Shown here: one piece after another, positions 1-5,512 of the stretch
Layout: the number at the start of each line of letters is the position of its first letter
Numbering within the stretch: position 1 is the stretch's first letter
NCBI GenBank assembly: GCA_046316025.1
Contig: JBKCXU010000037.1
Span: 1-8,178, forward strand
Source: JAJTHJ01 sp046316025
Lineage (GTDB): Bacteria; Pseudomonadota; Gammaproteobacteria; Burkholderiales; Burkholderiaceae_F
Reading direction: 5' to 3'
Length of the DNA stretch: 8,178 nt
Notes under the pieces: generated by a model
What the model saw: the letters and a program-made list of their open reading frames with translations, nothing else
Told to the model about the DNA's origin: nothing
The model's database searches: none
Made by a program: the position numbers and the translations under genes

Positions 1-212
1 CGCGCCCTTGGGGTTCCGGGTGGGGGGAGCGCTTGCGCCGGCGACGCTGCAGTTGTTCGAGACCGCGTCCGTCGTTCCCGCGGATGCGGGAACCCCGTGT
101 GGTACCCGAACGCCCCGGGGGGCCCGCTTCCGCGGGAACGACGGACTCGTTCTCGATCAACTGCAGCTTCGCCTGCGCATGCGCTCCCCAGAGCAGGAAC
201 GCCTTGGGCGCG
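1..212. repeat. 212-nt imperfect palindrome (inverted duplication of part of ung, or assembly fold-back)
   Basis: Base i pairs with base 213-i throughout, with no insertions or deletions. The central-flanking arms 67-82 and 131-146 match perfectly over 16 bp. Over the outer 82 pairs I count 13 mismatches, and over all 106 pairs 21. The arm at 131-212 encodes Ung residues around APKAFLLWGAHAQAKLQLIEN, and the arm at 1-82 is a diverged inverted copy of it. All 21 mismatches are transversion-type, with no G.T or A.C pairs, which is odd for ordinary divergence. The palindrome ends exactly where the window begins, so it may extend further or be a contig-end artefact. Confidence 0.85.
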
Positions 213-682
213 GCGTCCGTCGCCAGCGCGGCGATCAGCGCATCGGTCAACGTTTCCCAGCCACGCTGCGCGTGGCTGGCAGGCTTGCCATCCTCGACCG
301 TCAACACCGTATTGAGCAGCAGCACGCCCTGCGCGGCCCAGCGTTGCAAGTTGCCGCTCGCGGGCCGCGCGCAGCCGCAGTCGGTGGACAGCTCCGCAAG
401 GATGTTGCGCAGGCTGGGCGGCAGCGGCACGCCGTCAGGCACCGAGAATGCCAGCCCGTGCGCCTGGCCCGCGCCGTGATACGGGTCCTGGCCCAGAATC
501 ACCACGCGCACCGACTCGAAGGGCGTGAGTTCCAGCCCGCGCAGCGGCTGCGGCGGGTAGATCGCGGCGCCGGCCGCGCGGCGCTCGCGCAGATACGCAT
601 CGAGCGCGATGCCGGTTGGCGAGGCGGCAAACGCTTCGACCAGCGCCCGCCAGCGCCCCTGCAACCCGCTGACGTCGATCAC
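1..682 (-). CDS. ung: uracil-DNA glycosylase, C-terminus missing or altered (runs off window)
   Basis: Family 1 uracil-DNA glycosylase, which removes uracil from DNA to start base-excision repair. The translation shows the water-activating motif GQDPYHG at residues 64-70 (catalytic Asp66), the uracil-recognition strand LLLNTVLTVE at 121-130 (Asn124) and WGAHAQ at 165-170. The GTG start at 682-680 overlaps the trpC stop as GTGA, which suggests translational coupling; no good ribosome binding site is visible. Similarity is continuous only to about residue 178 (base 149). From there the frame stays open but runs into a hairpin repeat and an inverted copy of ung's own bases. The catalytic HPSPLS motif, normally about 20 residues after HAQ, is absent; a PHPEPQGR string near base 1 is probably chance. 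Identity is firm, but the sequence beyond residue 178 should not be trusted as normal Ung. Confidence 0.88.
   Translation of the reverse strand, partial: MIDVSGLQGRWRALVEAFAASPTGIALDAYLRERRAAGAAIYPPQPLRGLELTPFESVRVVILGQDPYHGAGQAHGLAFSVPDGVPLPPSLRNILAELSTDCGCARPASGNLQRWAAQGVLLLNTVLTVEDGKPASHAQRGWETLTDALIAALATDAAPKAFLLWGAHAQAKLQLIENESVVPAEAGPPGRSGTTRGSRIRGNDGRGLEQLQRRRRKRSPHPEPQGR
67..146. repeat. dRS3-like interspersed hairpin repeat inside the ung frame
   Basis: An 80-bp element is bounded by perfect 16-bp inverted arms (GTCCGTCGTTCCCGCG and its complement). The left half itself contains a smaller hairpin at 75-92, TTCCCGC-GGAT-GCGGGAA. The right half has the matching hairpin CCCGC-TTCC-GCGGG at 123-136. 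The TTCCC(8 nt)GGGAA core resembles the dispersed ATTCCC/GGGAAT repeats (dRS3-type) found in Neisseria and many other proteobacteria; that likeness is from memory. In the ung frame it reads SVVPAEAG...RIRGNDG without a stop, so it could be translated as a peptide insert. Confidence 0.6.
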
Positions 683-1467
683 GCGAAGAGCCGCGCCAGT
701 TCCGCGCCCGGATCGGCGGCGCGCATGAACGCCTCGCCGACCAGAAAGCCGTGCACGCTGGCGCCACGCATCGTGGCCACGTCGGCCGGGGCGAGGATGC
801 CGCTTTCGGTAATCACCAGCCGATCCGCTGGGATGCGCGGCAGCAGGTCGAGCGTGGTGCGCAGGCTCACTTCAAACGTGCGCAAATTGCGGTTGTTGAT
901 ACCGAGCAGCGGAGTCCGCAGTTGCAGCGCGAGGTCGAGTTCGGCGGCGTCGTGCACTTCGACCAGCACGTCCATGCCGAGCGCCTGCGCAGCGGCTTCC
1001 AGATCGCGCAGCCGCGGCCGGTCGAGCGCGGCGACGATCAGCAGGATGCAGTCGGCGCCCCAGGCGCGGGCTTCGGCGACCTGATACTCATCGACGATGA
1101 AGTCCTTGCGCAGCGCCGGCAGGCCGCTGGCCTGCCGCGCAGCGTCGAGGTACTCCGGCGCGCCCTGGAAAAACTGCACATCGGTCAACACCGACAGGCA
1201 GGCCGCCCCGCCGTGCGCATAACTGGCACCAATGGCCGCAGGGTCGAAGTCCGCGCGCAGCACACCCTTGGACGGCGAGGCCTTCTTCACCTCGGCGATC
1301 ACCGCGGGGCGACCGGCAGCGATCTCGGCACGCAGCGCGCCGGCAAAGTTGCGGCGGTCGGTTCGCGCCTGCGCACGGGCGAGCAGCGCCGCGTACGGCT
1401 CACGCGCGCGGGCGGCGGCGACTTCTTCGCGCTTGACGGTGAGGATGCGTTGCAGGATGTCGGTCAT
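679..1467 (-). CDS. trpC: indole-3-glycerol-phosphate synthase
   Basis: Catalyses ring closure and decarboxylation of carboxyphenylamino-deoxyribulose phosphate to indole-3-glycerol phosphate, in the cytoplasm. The protein is 262 residues, the normal size for a monofunctional TrpC (beta/alpha)8 barrel with no fused TrpF. Family motifs in order are EVKKASPSKG at 59-68 (catalytic Lys61), LRKDFIVDEYQ from 119 (Lys121), LVEVH, GINNRNL and ITESGI near the C-terminus. ATG 1467-1465 is chosen because family similarity begins at MTDILQRI; the frame is open further upstream, but that extension runs antisense-like through the GNAT gene in another frame. It starts 14 nt after the GNAT stop and its own stop overlaps the ung start, so it is probably part of the trpGDC transcript. 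The ribosome binding site is weak. Confidence 0.97.
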   Translation of the reverse strand: MTDILQRILTVKREEVAAARAREPYAALLARAQARTDRRNFAGALRAEIAAGRPAVIAEVKKASPSKGVLRADFDPAAIGASYAHGGAACLSVLTDVQFFQGAPEYLDAARQASGLPALRKDFIVDEYQVAEARAWGADCILLIVAALDRPRLRDLEAAAQALGMDVLVEVHDAAELDLALQLRTPLLGINNRNLRTFEVSLRTTLDLLPRIPADRLVITESGILAPADVATMRGASVHGFLVGEAFMRAADPGAELARLFA

Positions 1468-1481
1468 CGGATCGATTGGTC

Positions 1482-2015
1482 TTACCGCGGCGGTGGCTGC
1501 GATTGCGGGAGAGCCAGAGCGTAGGCCAACTCGCGCACGCGAAAGCCCAGCCTCTCGTACAGCCGGCGCGCTTTGCGGTTGCCCGCGGCCATTTCGAGCA
1601 AAGCCTGCTGCGCGCCCCAGCGGCGCGCGCGACGCAGCGCATGCGCCACGAGGCGATAGCCGACGCGCCGCCTCCGCCATGCCGAGACCACGTAGAGCGA
1701 GTGCAGGTAAACACGCCGCCGCACCGGGTGGTAGCGGTGCCGCAGTCGCGTTAGGTCGAGCCCGACCATGCCCACCGGAGCGCCCGCCGCCGAGGCCAGC
1801 CACCACCGCGTGCCGCCGCCACGCAGATCGCGCTTGAATGCACGCCAACTGTGCCGCCAGTCGAATTGGCGTGCGCACAGGTCGGGCGAGAACCCTCGCT
1901 CGACGACATTCGAGTCGGCCATCATCGCCACCAGCGCCGGCAGATCGGCGTGGCGCGGCCGCCGCAACGTCACACGGGCGCCGCTCGGCGCCGCGGTCAG
2001 GAGCCGCCGCCTCAT
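1482..2015 (-). CDS. GNAT-family N-acetyltransferase
   Basis: A 177-residue single-domain protein of the Gcn5-related acetyltransferase fold, which transfers an acetyl group from acetyl-CoA to an amine. The substrate cannot be told from the sequence. The acetyl-CoA binding motif A is visible as YLHSLYVVSAWRRRRVGYRL at about 103-122, with the R/Q-x-x-G-x-G/A loop in RRRRVGYRL, and the C-terminal GNAT signature NRKARRLYERLGFR at 146-159. It is very rich in arginine. ATG 2015-2013 is preferred because it lies just after the trpD stop (2044) and the conserved domain begins at VTLRRPRHADLPAL. An ATG further upstream (2144) would overlap trpD by 100 nt. A GGAG lies about 17 nt upstream, rather far. 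It sits between trpD and trpC, apparently co-transcribed; no known role in tryptophan synthesis is implied. Confidence 0.85.
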   Translation of the reverse strand: MRRRLLTAAPSGARVTLRRPRHADLPALVAMMADSNVVERGFSPDLCARQFDWRHSWRAFKRDLRGGGTRWWLASAAGAPVGMVGLDLTRLRHRYHPVRRRVYLHSLYVVSAWRRRRVGYRLVAHALRRARRWGAQQALLEMAAGNRKARRLYERLGFRVRELAYALALPQSQPPPR

Positions 2016-2043
2016 TCGGTTTCGCCCGATCTTTCTCCGGCGC

Positions 2044-3075
2044 TCAAACCGCAAGCCGCTGCGTGCCGGCCACGAACTCATCGAGCTTGCGCCGCGCCGC
2101 GCCGCTCGCAATCGCCGCGCGCGCGCGCTCGATGCCGTCGGCAATGGACTCCGCTACGTTGGCCGCGTACAGCGCCACCCCGGCGTTGAAGGTCACGATC
2201 TCGCGCGGCGTGCCGGGGGTGTTGTCGAGCGCCTCCAGCAGCATCGCTTTCGACTGCTCGGCGCTGGCGACCTTAAGTCCGCGGTTGGACACCATCGACA
2301 GGCCGAAGTCCTCGGGGTGGATCTCGTACTCGCGCACCGTGCCGTCGCGCAGTTCGCCGACCAGTGTGGCCGCGCCGAGCGAGACCTCGTCCATGCCGTC
2401 CTTGCCATGCACGACCAGCACGTGCTCGCTGCCCAGTTCCTTCAGCACGCGCACCTGGATGCCGACCAGGTCGGGGTGGAACACGCCGAGCAACTGGTTC
2501 GGCGCGCCGGCCGGGTTGGTGAGGGGCCCCAGGATGTTGAAGATCGTGCGCACGCCGAGTTCCTTGCGCACCGGCGCGGCGTGCTTCATCGCCGCGTGAT
2601 GATTGGGCGCGAACATGAAGCCGATGCCGGTGGTTGCGATGCTGTCGGCCACGCGCTCGGGCTTCAGGTTGATGTTGGCACCGAGCGCTTCCAGCACGTC
2701 GGCGCTGCCGGAACTGGACGACACCGAGCGCCCGCCATGCTTGGCCACGCGCGCGCCGGCCGCCGCCGCGACGAACATCGCCGCGGTGGAGATGTTGAAG
2801 GTGTTCGAAGCATCGCCGCCAGTGCCGACGATGTCCAGCAGATGCCGGCGGTCGGCGACCTCCACTTTGGTCGCGAACTCACGCATGATCTGCGCGGCGG
2901 CGGCGATCTCGCCCACCGTCTCCTTCTTCACGCGCAGGCCCATGGTCAGCGCGGCGATCTGCACGGGGGTCAGTTCGCCGCTCATCAGCCGCCGCCACAG
3001 CGACAGCATTTCGTCCTCGAAAATCTCGCGGTGCTCGATGCAGCGCACCAGCGCTTCGGACGGGGTGATCGACAT
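2044..3075 (-). CDS. trpD: anthranilate phosphoribosyltransferase
   Basis: Transfers the phosphoribosyl group of PRPP to anthranilate, the second step of the tryptophan branch; usually a homodimer. At 343 residues it is standard length and has no fused glutamine amidotransferase domain. Visible motifs are the PRPP/Mg loop VGTGGD (83-88), NTFNIST (91-97), KHGGRSVSSSSGSADVLE (112-129) and the anthranilate-side segment VRKELGVRTIFNILGPLTNP. The ATG at 3075-3073 follows the trpG stop by 5 nt, with GAGG about 9 nt upstream overlapping the trpG stop codon, so coupling is likely. An in-frame extension to 3225 overlaps trpG and is rejected. Confidence 0.98.
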   Translation of the reverse strand: MSITPSEALVRCIEHREIFEDEMLSLWRRLMSGELTPVQIAALTMGLRVKKETVGEIAAAAQIMREFATKVEVADRRHLLDIVGTGGDASNTFNISTAAMFVAAAAGARVAKHGGRSVSSSSGSADVLEALGANINLKPERVADSIATTGIGFMFAPNHHAAMKHAAPVRKELGVRTIFNILGPLTNPAGAPNQLLGVFHPDLVGIQVRVLKELGSEHVLVVHGKDGMDEVSLGAATLVGELRDGTVREYEIHPEDFGLSMVSNRGLKVASAEQSKAMLLEALDNTPGTPREIVTFNAGVALYAANVAESIADGIERARAAIASGAARRKLDEFVAGTQRLAV

Positions 3076-3080
3076 GGCGT

Positions 3081-3641
3081 CTACCTCAAAAAGTTGCGCA
3101 GCAACGCATGGCCGTGTTCGGTGGCGATCGACTCGGGGTGGAACTGCACGCCCTCGACCGCGAGCGTCTTGTGGCGCAGGCCCATGATCTCGCCGTCGGC
3201 GGTCCAGGCGGTGACTTCGAGACACTCGGGCAGCCCCGCGCGCGCCACCGCCAGCGAGTGATAGCGCGCCGCGGTGAAGGGCGACGGCAGCCCGGCAAAC
3301 ACGCCGACCCCGCGGTGCTCCACCAGGTCGGTCTTGCCGTGCTTGAGCGTCTGCGCGCGCACCACCTTGCCGCCGAAGGCGTGCCCGATCGCCTCATGGC
3401 CGAGGCACACGCCGAGGATCGGCACTTTGCCGGTAAACGCTTCGATCACCGCCAGCGACACGCCCGCCTCGGCCGGCGAGCAGGGGCCGGGCGAGATGCA
3501 GATGCGCGCGGGCGCCAACGCGGCGATCTCCTCCACCGCGATCTCGTCGTTGCGCGCAACGCGCACGTCCTCGCCCAGCTCGCCGAAGTACTGGACGAGG
3601 TTGTAAGTGAAGCTGTCGTAGTTGTCGATCATCAGCAGCAT
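3081..3641 (-). CDS. trpG: anthranilate synthase component II (glutamine amidotransferase; possibly shared with PabB)
   Basis: Class I glutamine amidotransferase that supplies ammonia from glutamine to TrpE. The 186-residue protein has the oxyanion/N-terminal motif MIDNYDSFTYNLVQYFGELG, the PGPCSPAEAG loop at 51-60, the nucleophile Cys79 in GVCLGHEAIG and the His168/Glu170 pair in VQFHPES. A strong AAGGAG at 3651-3656 lies 9 nt before the ATG, unlike the weak sites of the downstream genes, so it probably initiates independently rather than by coupling. It follows the VapC-like toxin by 60 nt and precedes trpD by 5 nt. No Trp-codon leader is seen in the 60-nt gap. TrpG and PabA cannot be separated by sequence alone; the neighbours favour TrpG. 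Confidence 0.96.
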   Translation of the reverse strand: MLLMIDNYDSFTYNLVQYFGELGEDVRVARNDEIAVEEIAALAPARICISPGPCSPAEAGVSLAVIEAFTGKVPILGVCLGHEAIGHAFGGKVVRAQTLKHGKTDLVEHRGVGVFAGLPSPFTAARYHSLAVARAGLPECLEVTAWTADGEIMGLRHKTLAVEGVQFHPESIATEHGHALLRNFLR

Positions 3642-3677
3642 GGTGGCCTGCTCCTTAGCGGGGGTACGTCGATGAAA

Positions 3678-3692
3678 CGCCGCGGTGCGGCG
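3678..3692 (-). terminator. weak hairpin between toxin and trpG
   Basis: On the minus strand CGCCGC-ACC-GCGGCG forms a 6-bp stem with a 3-nt loop, 9 nt after the toxin stop, followed only by TTT. It could attenuate read-through from the toxin-antitoxin pair into trpG, but the T-run is too short to call an efficient intrinsic terminator, and such hairpins arise by chance in GC-rich DNA. Confidence 0.25.
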
Positions 3693-3701
3693 CCGTGCGC
3701 G

Positions 3702-4100
3702 TCAATCGAGCAGACGCGCACCATCGACCTTGGCCGCGGCGCGGTCGAAGGTCCATAACGGCAACTCGCCGGCCGCATGGGCCAGCGCCGTATGCAGACA
3801 GTCGGACAGGCCGGCCGTGCCGCGCCCATACAGCGCCAGGGCAGCTTCCAGCGCGCCTTCGGACTCGAAGCGCAGTTCGAACGACGACAGCAGTTGCGCG
3901 AACGTCCGCAGCACGGTCGGCTTGTCCAGCGCGAAGTTGGATCGCAACACCCATTCGAGTTCCAGCGCTACGGTGACTGGGACGAACAGCGGTTCGCCCG
4001 CCTGCACGCAACGCTCGATCAAGGCGCGGGCCGCGGCGTACTGCGCCACGTCGTCGCGCACCAGAAAACGCACCAGAACATGGGTATCGAGCGCCGCCAC
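3702..4100 (-). CDS. vapC: PIN-domain ribonuclease toxin, VapC family
   Basis: Predicted Mg-dependent endoribonuclease toxin of a type II toxin-antitoxin system. At 132 residues it is a single PIN domain with the acidic active-site set in place: Asp5 (ALDTHVLVRFL), Glu47 (ALELEWVLR), Asp100 (GLSDCLH) and Asp119 (TFDRAAAK). The start is GTG at 4100-4098, with GAAGG about 9 nt upstream. It begins 15 nt after the antitoxin stop, the normal order for the pair. All catalytic acids are present, so there is no sign of decay. RNA target unknown. It stands between ltaE and trpG, outside the core pathway. Confidence 0.92.
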   Translation of the reverse strand: MAALDTHVLVRFLVRDDVAQYAAARALIERCVQAGEPLFVPVTVALELEWVLRSNFALDKPTVLRTFAQLLSSFELRFESEGALEAALALYGRGTAGLSDCLHTALAHAAGELPLWTFDRAAAKVDGARLLD

Positions 4101-4115
4101 GTCGCCCGCCTTCGG

Positions 4116-4337
4116 CTAACGCCAGGCGTTCATCGCGGCGACCGGCACACGCTTGCGTCGCTGCGCCTTGAGGCTGCCGGCCAGCGTCAGCACCGAGTGC
4201 GTCTTGGCGCGCACGACCACCCCACCGTCCGGCAGTACGTGCCACAGCAGCCGCGTGCCGGTACCCGCACCGAGTTGCTCCCGCACGCGGCGCGGCACTG
4301 TCGTCTGGCCCTTCGCGGTAATCGTCGATTCGGTCAT
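4116..4337 (-). CDS. vapB: AbrB/MazE-fold antitoxin (VapB type)
   Basis: A 73-residue DNA-binding antitoxin expected to neutralise the adjacent PIN toxin and repress its own promoter. The N-terminus STITAKGQTTVPRRVREQLG is the typical swapped-hairpin AbrB/SpoVT motif (residues 4-23), followed by GTRLLWHVLPDGGVVVRA. The basic tail, with SLKAQRRKRVPVAAMNAWR, is probably the toxin-binding part. AAGGAG at 4343-4348 gives an excellent ribosome binding site 5 nt before the ATG, stronger than the toxin's, which fits a need for antitoxin excess. A promoter lies directly upstream. Confidence 0.92.
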   Translation of the reverse strand: MTESTITAKGQTTVPRRVREQLGAGTGTRLLWHVLPDGGVVVRAKTHSVLTLAGSLKAQRRKRVPVAAMNAWR

Positions 4338-4360
4338 GGTGACTCCTTACGAATGGGGCG

Positions 4361-4389
4361 ATAGTAAGGCCGAGGACATCCGCTGGCAA
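4361..4389 (-). promoter_or_regulatory. sigma70-like promoter of the toxin-antitoxin operon
   Basis: On the minus strand TTGCCA (4389-4384) and TACTAT (4366-4361) are separated by exactly 17 nt, both near consensus and unusual in this GC-rich setting. The predicted start site is near 4354, about 17 nt before the antitoxin ATG. An antitoxin operator probably overlaps, but I could not identify a convincing palindrome. It is the best-looking promoter upstream of trpGDC. Confidence 0.7.
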
Positions 4390-4429
4390 TCCGCGATCGG
4401 ACGAAGCGGACGGAGAGGTCGACACCAGC

Positions 4430-5437
4430 TCACCCTCGCAGGAACGCCGTAAACGCCGCCAGCGCCCGCTCGACACCCGTGGCGTCGACGTCCAAGTGCG
4501 TGACCAGCCGCAGCCGCGCGCCAGCAAGAATCAGCACGCCACGTTCGGCGAGAAAGGCTTGCAGCGGCGCCGCCTGCTCGGGCTTCAGTTGCACGAACAC
4601 CATGTTGGTGTGCGGCCCGTCCACGGCGAACCCGAGCGCGCGCAGGCCATCTACCAAACGCTGCGCGTGGGCGTGATCTTCGGCCAGCCGCGCGACGTTG
4701 TGTTCCAGCGCGTACAGCCCGGCCGCGGCCAGCACGCCCGCTTGCCGCAGGCCGCCACCGAGCATCTTGCGCGGGCGGCGCGCGCGGGCGATGAAGTCGC
4801 GGCTGCCGAGCAAGACCGAGCCGACCGGCGCGCCCAGCCCTTTGGACAGGCAGACCGATACGGAATCGAAACCGGCCGCGACCGCACGCGGCTCAACACC
4901 GAGCGCGACCGCGGCGTTGAAGAGACGCGCGCCGTCCAGATGCGTGGCCAAGCCCCGCTCATGCGCCAGCGCAGTCGCCTGCGCGCAGTAGGCGAGCGGC
5001 AGCGTCTTGCCGCCGATGGTGTTCTCCAGCGCCAGCAGACGCGTGCGGGCAAAGTGCGGATCGTCCGGCTTAACTGCGGCGGCAATCTTGTCGAGCGGCA
5101 GCGTGCCGTCGGCTCCGTTGTCGATCGGCTGCGGCTGGATCGAACCCAGCACCGCGGCACCGCCGCCTTCGTAGCGGTAGGTGTGCGCGTTCTGGCCGAC
5201 GATGACCTCATCGCCGCGCTGGCAGTGCGTCATCAGCGCGGCGAGGTTGCTCTGCGTGCCGCTGGGCATGAAGAGGCCGGCTTCGAAGCCCAGCCGCTCG
5301 GCGAGCACCGCTTGCAGGCGGTTGACGGTGGGGTCGTCGCCGAAGACATCGTCGCCGACCTCGGCCTCCGCCATCGCGCGGCGCATGCCGGCGCTGGGGC
5401 GGGTGACGGTGTCGCTGCGCAGGTCGATGAGAGTCAT
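4430..5437 (-). CDS. ltaE: low-specificity L-threonine aldolase
   Basis: PLP-dependent fold-type I enzyme cleaving L-threonine/L-allo-threonine to glycine and acetaldehyde. The 335 residues match the family length. Landmarks are IDLRSDTVTRPS at 4-15, MPSGTQSN at 57-64, HLDGAR at 166-171 (Asp168 holds the PLP ring), the PLP-binding Lys199 in CLSKGLGAPVGS and RLVTHLD at 310-316, where Arg310 likely binds the substrate carboxylate. The ATG at 5437-5435 has GGAG 6 nt upstream. It follows trpE after a 75-nt gap containing a GC palindrome, and precedes the toxin-antitoxin promoter. It has no direct role in tryptophan synthesis and is an inserted neighbour relative to a plain trpEGDC order. Confidence 0.96.
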   Translation of the reverse strand: MTLIDLRSDTVTRPSAGMRRAMAEAEVGDDVFGDDPTVNRLQAVLAERLGFEAGLFMPSGTQSNLAALMTHCQRGDEVIVGQNAHTYRYEGGGAAVLGSIQPQPIDNGADGTLPLDKIAAAVKPDDPHFARTRLLALENTIGGKTLPLAYCAQATALAHERGLATHLDGARLFNAAVALGVEPRAVAAGFDSVSVCLSKGLGAPVGSVLLGSRDFIARARRPRKMLGGGLRQAGVLAAAGLYALEHNVARLAEDHAHAQRLVDGLRALGFAVDGPHTNMVFVQLKPEQAAPLQAFLAERGVLILAGARLRLVTHLDVDATGVERALAAFTAFLRG

Positions 5438-5481
5438 GTCGGCTCCGAACTTGAGCTAGCAGCGCACCGCCCCCACCCCGA

Positions 5482-5505
5482 CCCTCCCCCGCGCGCGGGG
5501 GAGGG
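5482..5505. repeat. 24-bp perfect GC palindrome between trpE and ltaE
   Basis: CCCTCCCCCGCG followed directly by its exact complement, lying in the 75-nt trpE-ltaE gap just after the trpE stop. The CCCTCCCCCGCG..CGGGGGAGGG form is a common interspersed repeat in GC-rich proteobacteria (from memory). On the plus strand it is followed by AGTTTT, but on the minus, transcribed strand no T-run follows. It is therefore not a textbook terminator for trpE, though it may stabilise the mRNA 3' end. Confidence 0.7.
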
Positions 5506-5512
5506 AGTTTTG

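Noticed and set aside
1..35. PHPEPQGR in the ung frame taken as the catalytic HPSPLS motif
   Set aside because: This stretch is the inverted copy of upstream ung bases, and the match beyond PHP is poor, so the likeness is probably chance.
8..1084. 358-codon plus-strand open frame starting in the left palindrome
   Set aside because: It runs antisense to ung and trpC. Its first residues only mirror the inverted ung copy.
1768..3261. 497-codon plus-strand open frame opposite trpD and parts of trpG/GNAT
   Set aside because: A shadow of trpD; there are no recognisable domains and no promoter or ribosome binding site.
3655..4527. 290-codon minus-strand open frame across vapC, vapB and the ltaE end
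   Set aside because: It overlaps three genes with clear motifs in other frames and has arginine/glycine-rich shadow composition.
5482..5512. Intrinsic terminator for trpE
   Set aside because: The hairpin is strong, but the T-run lies on the plus-strand side. On the transcribed minus strand the sequence after the hairpin is TCGGGGTGGGGG.
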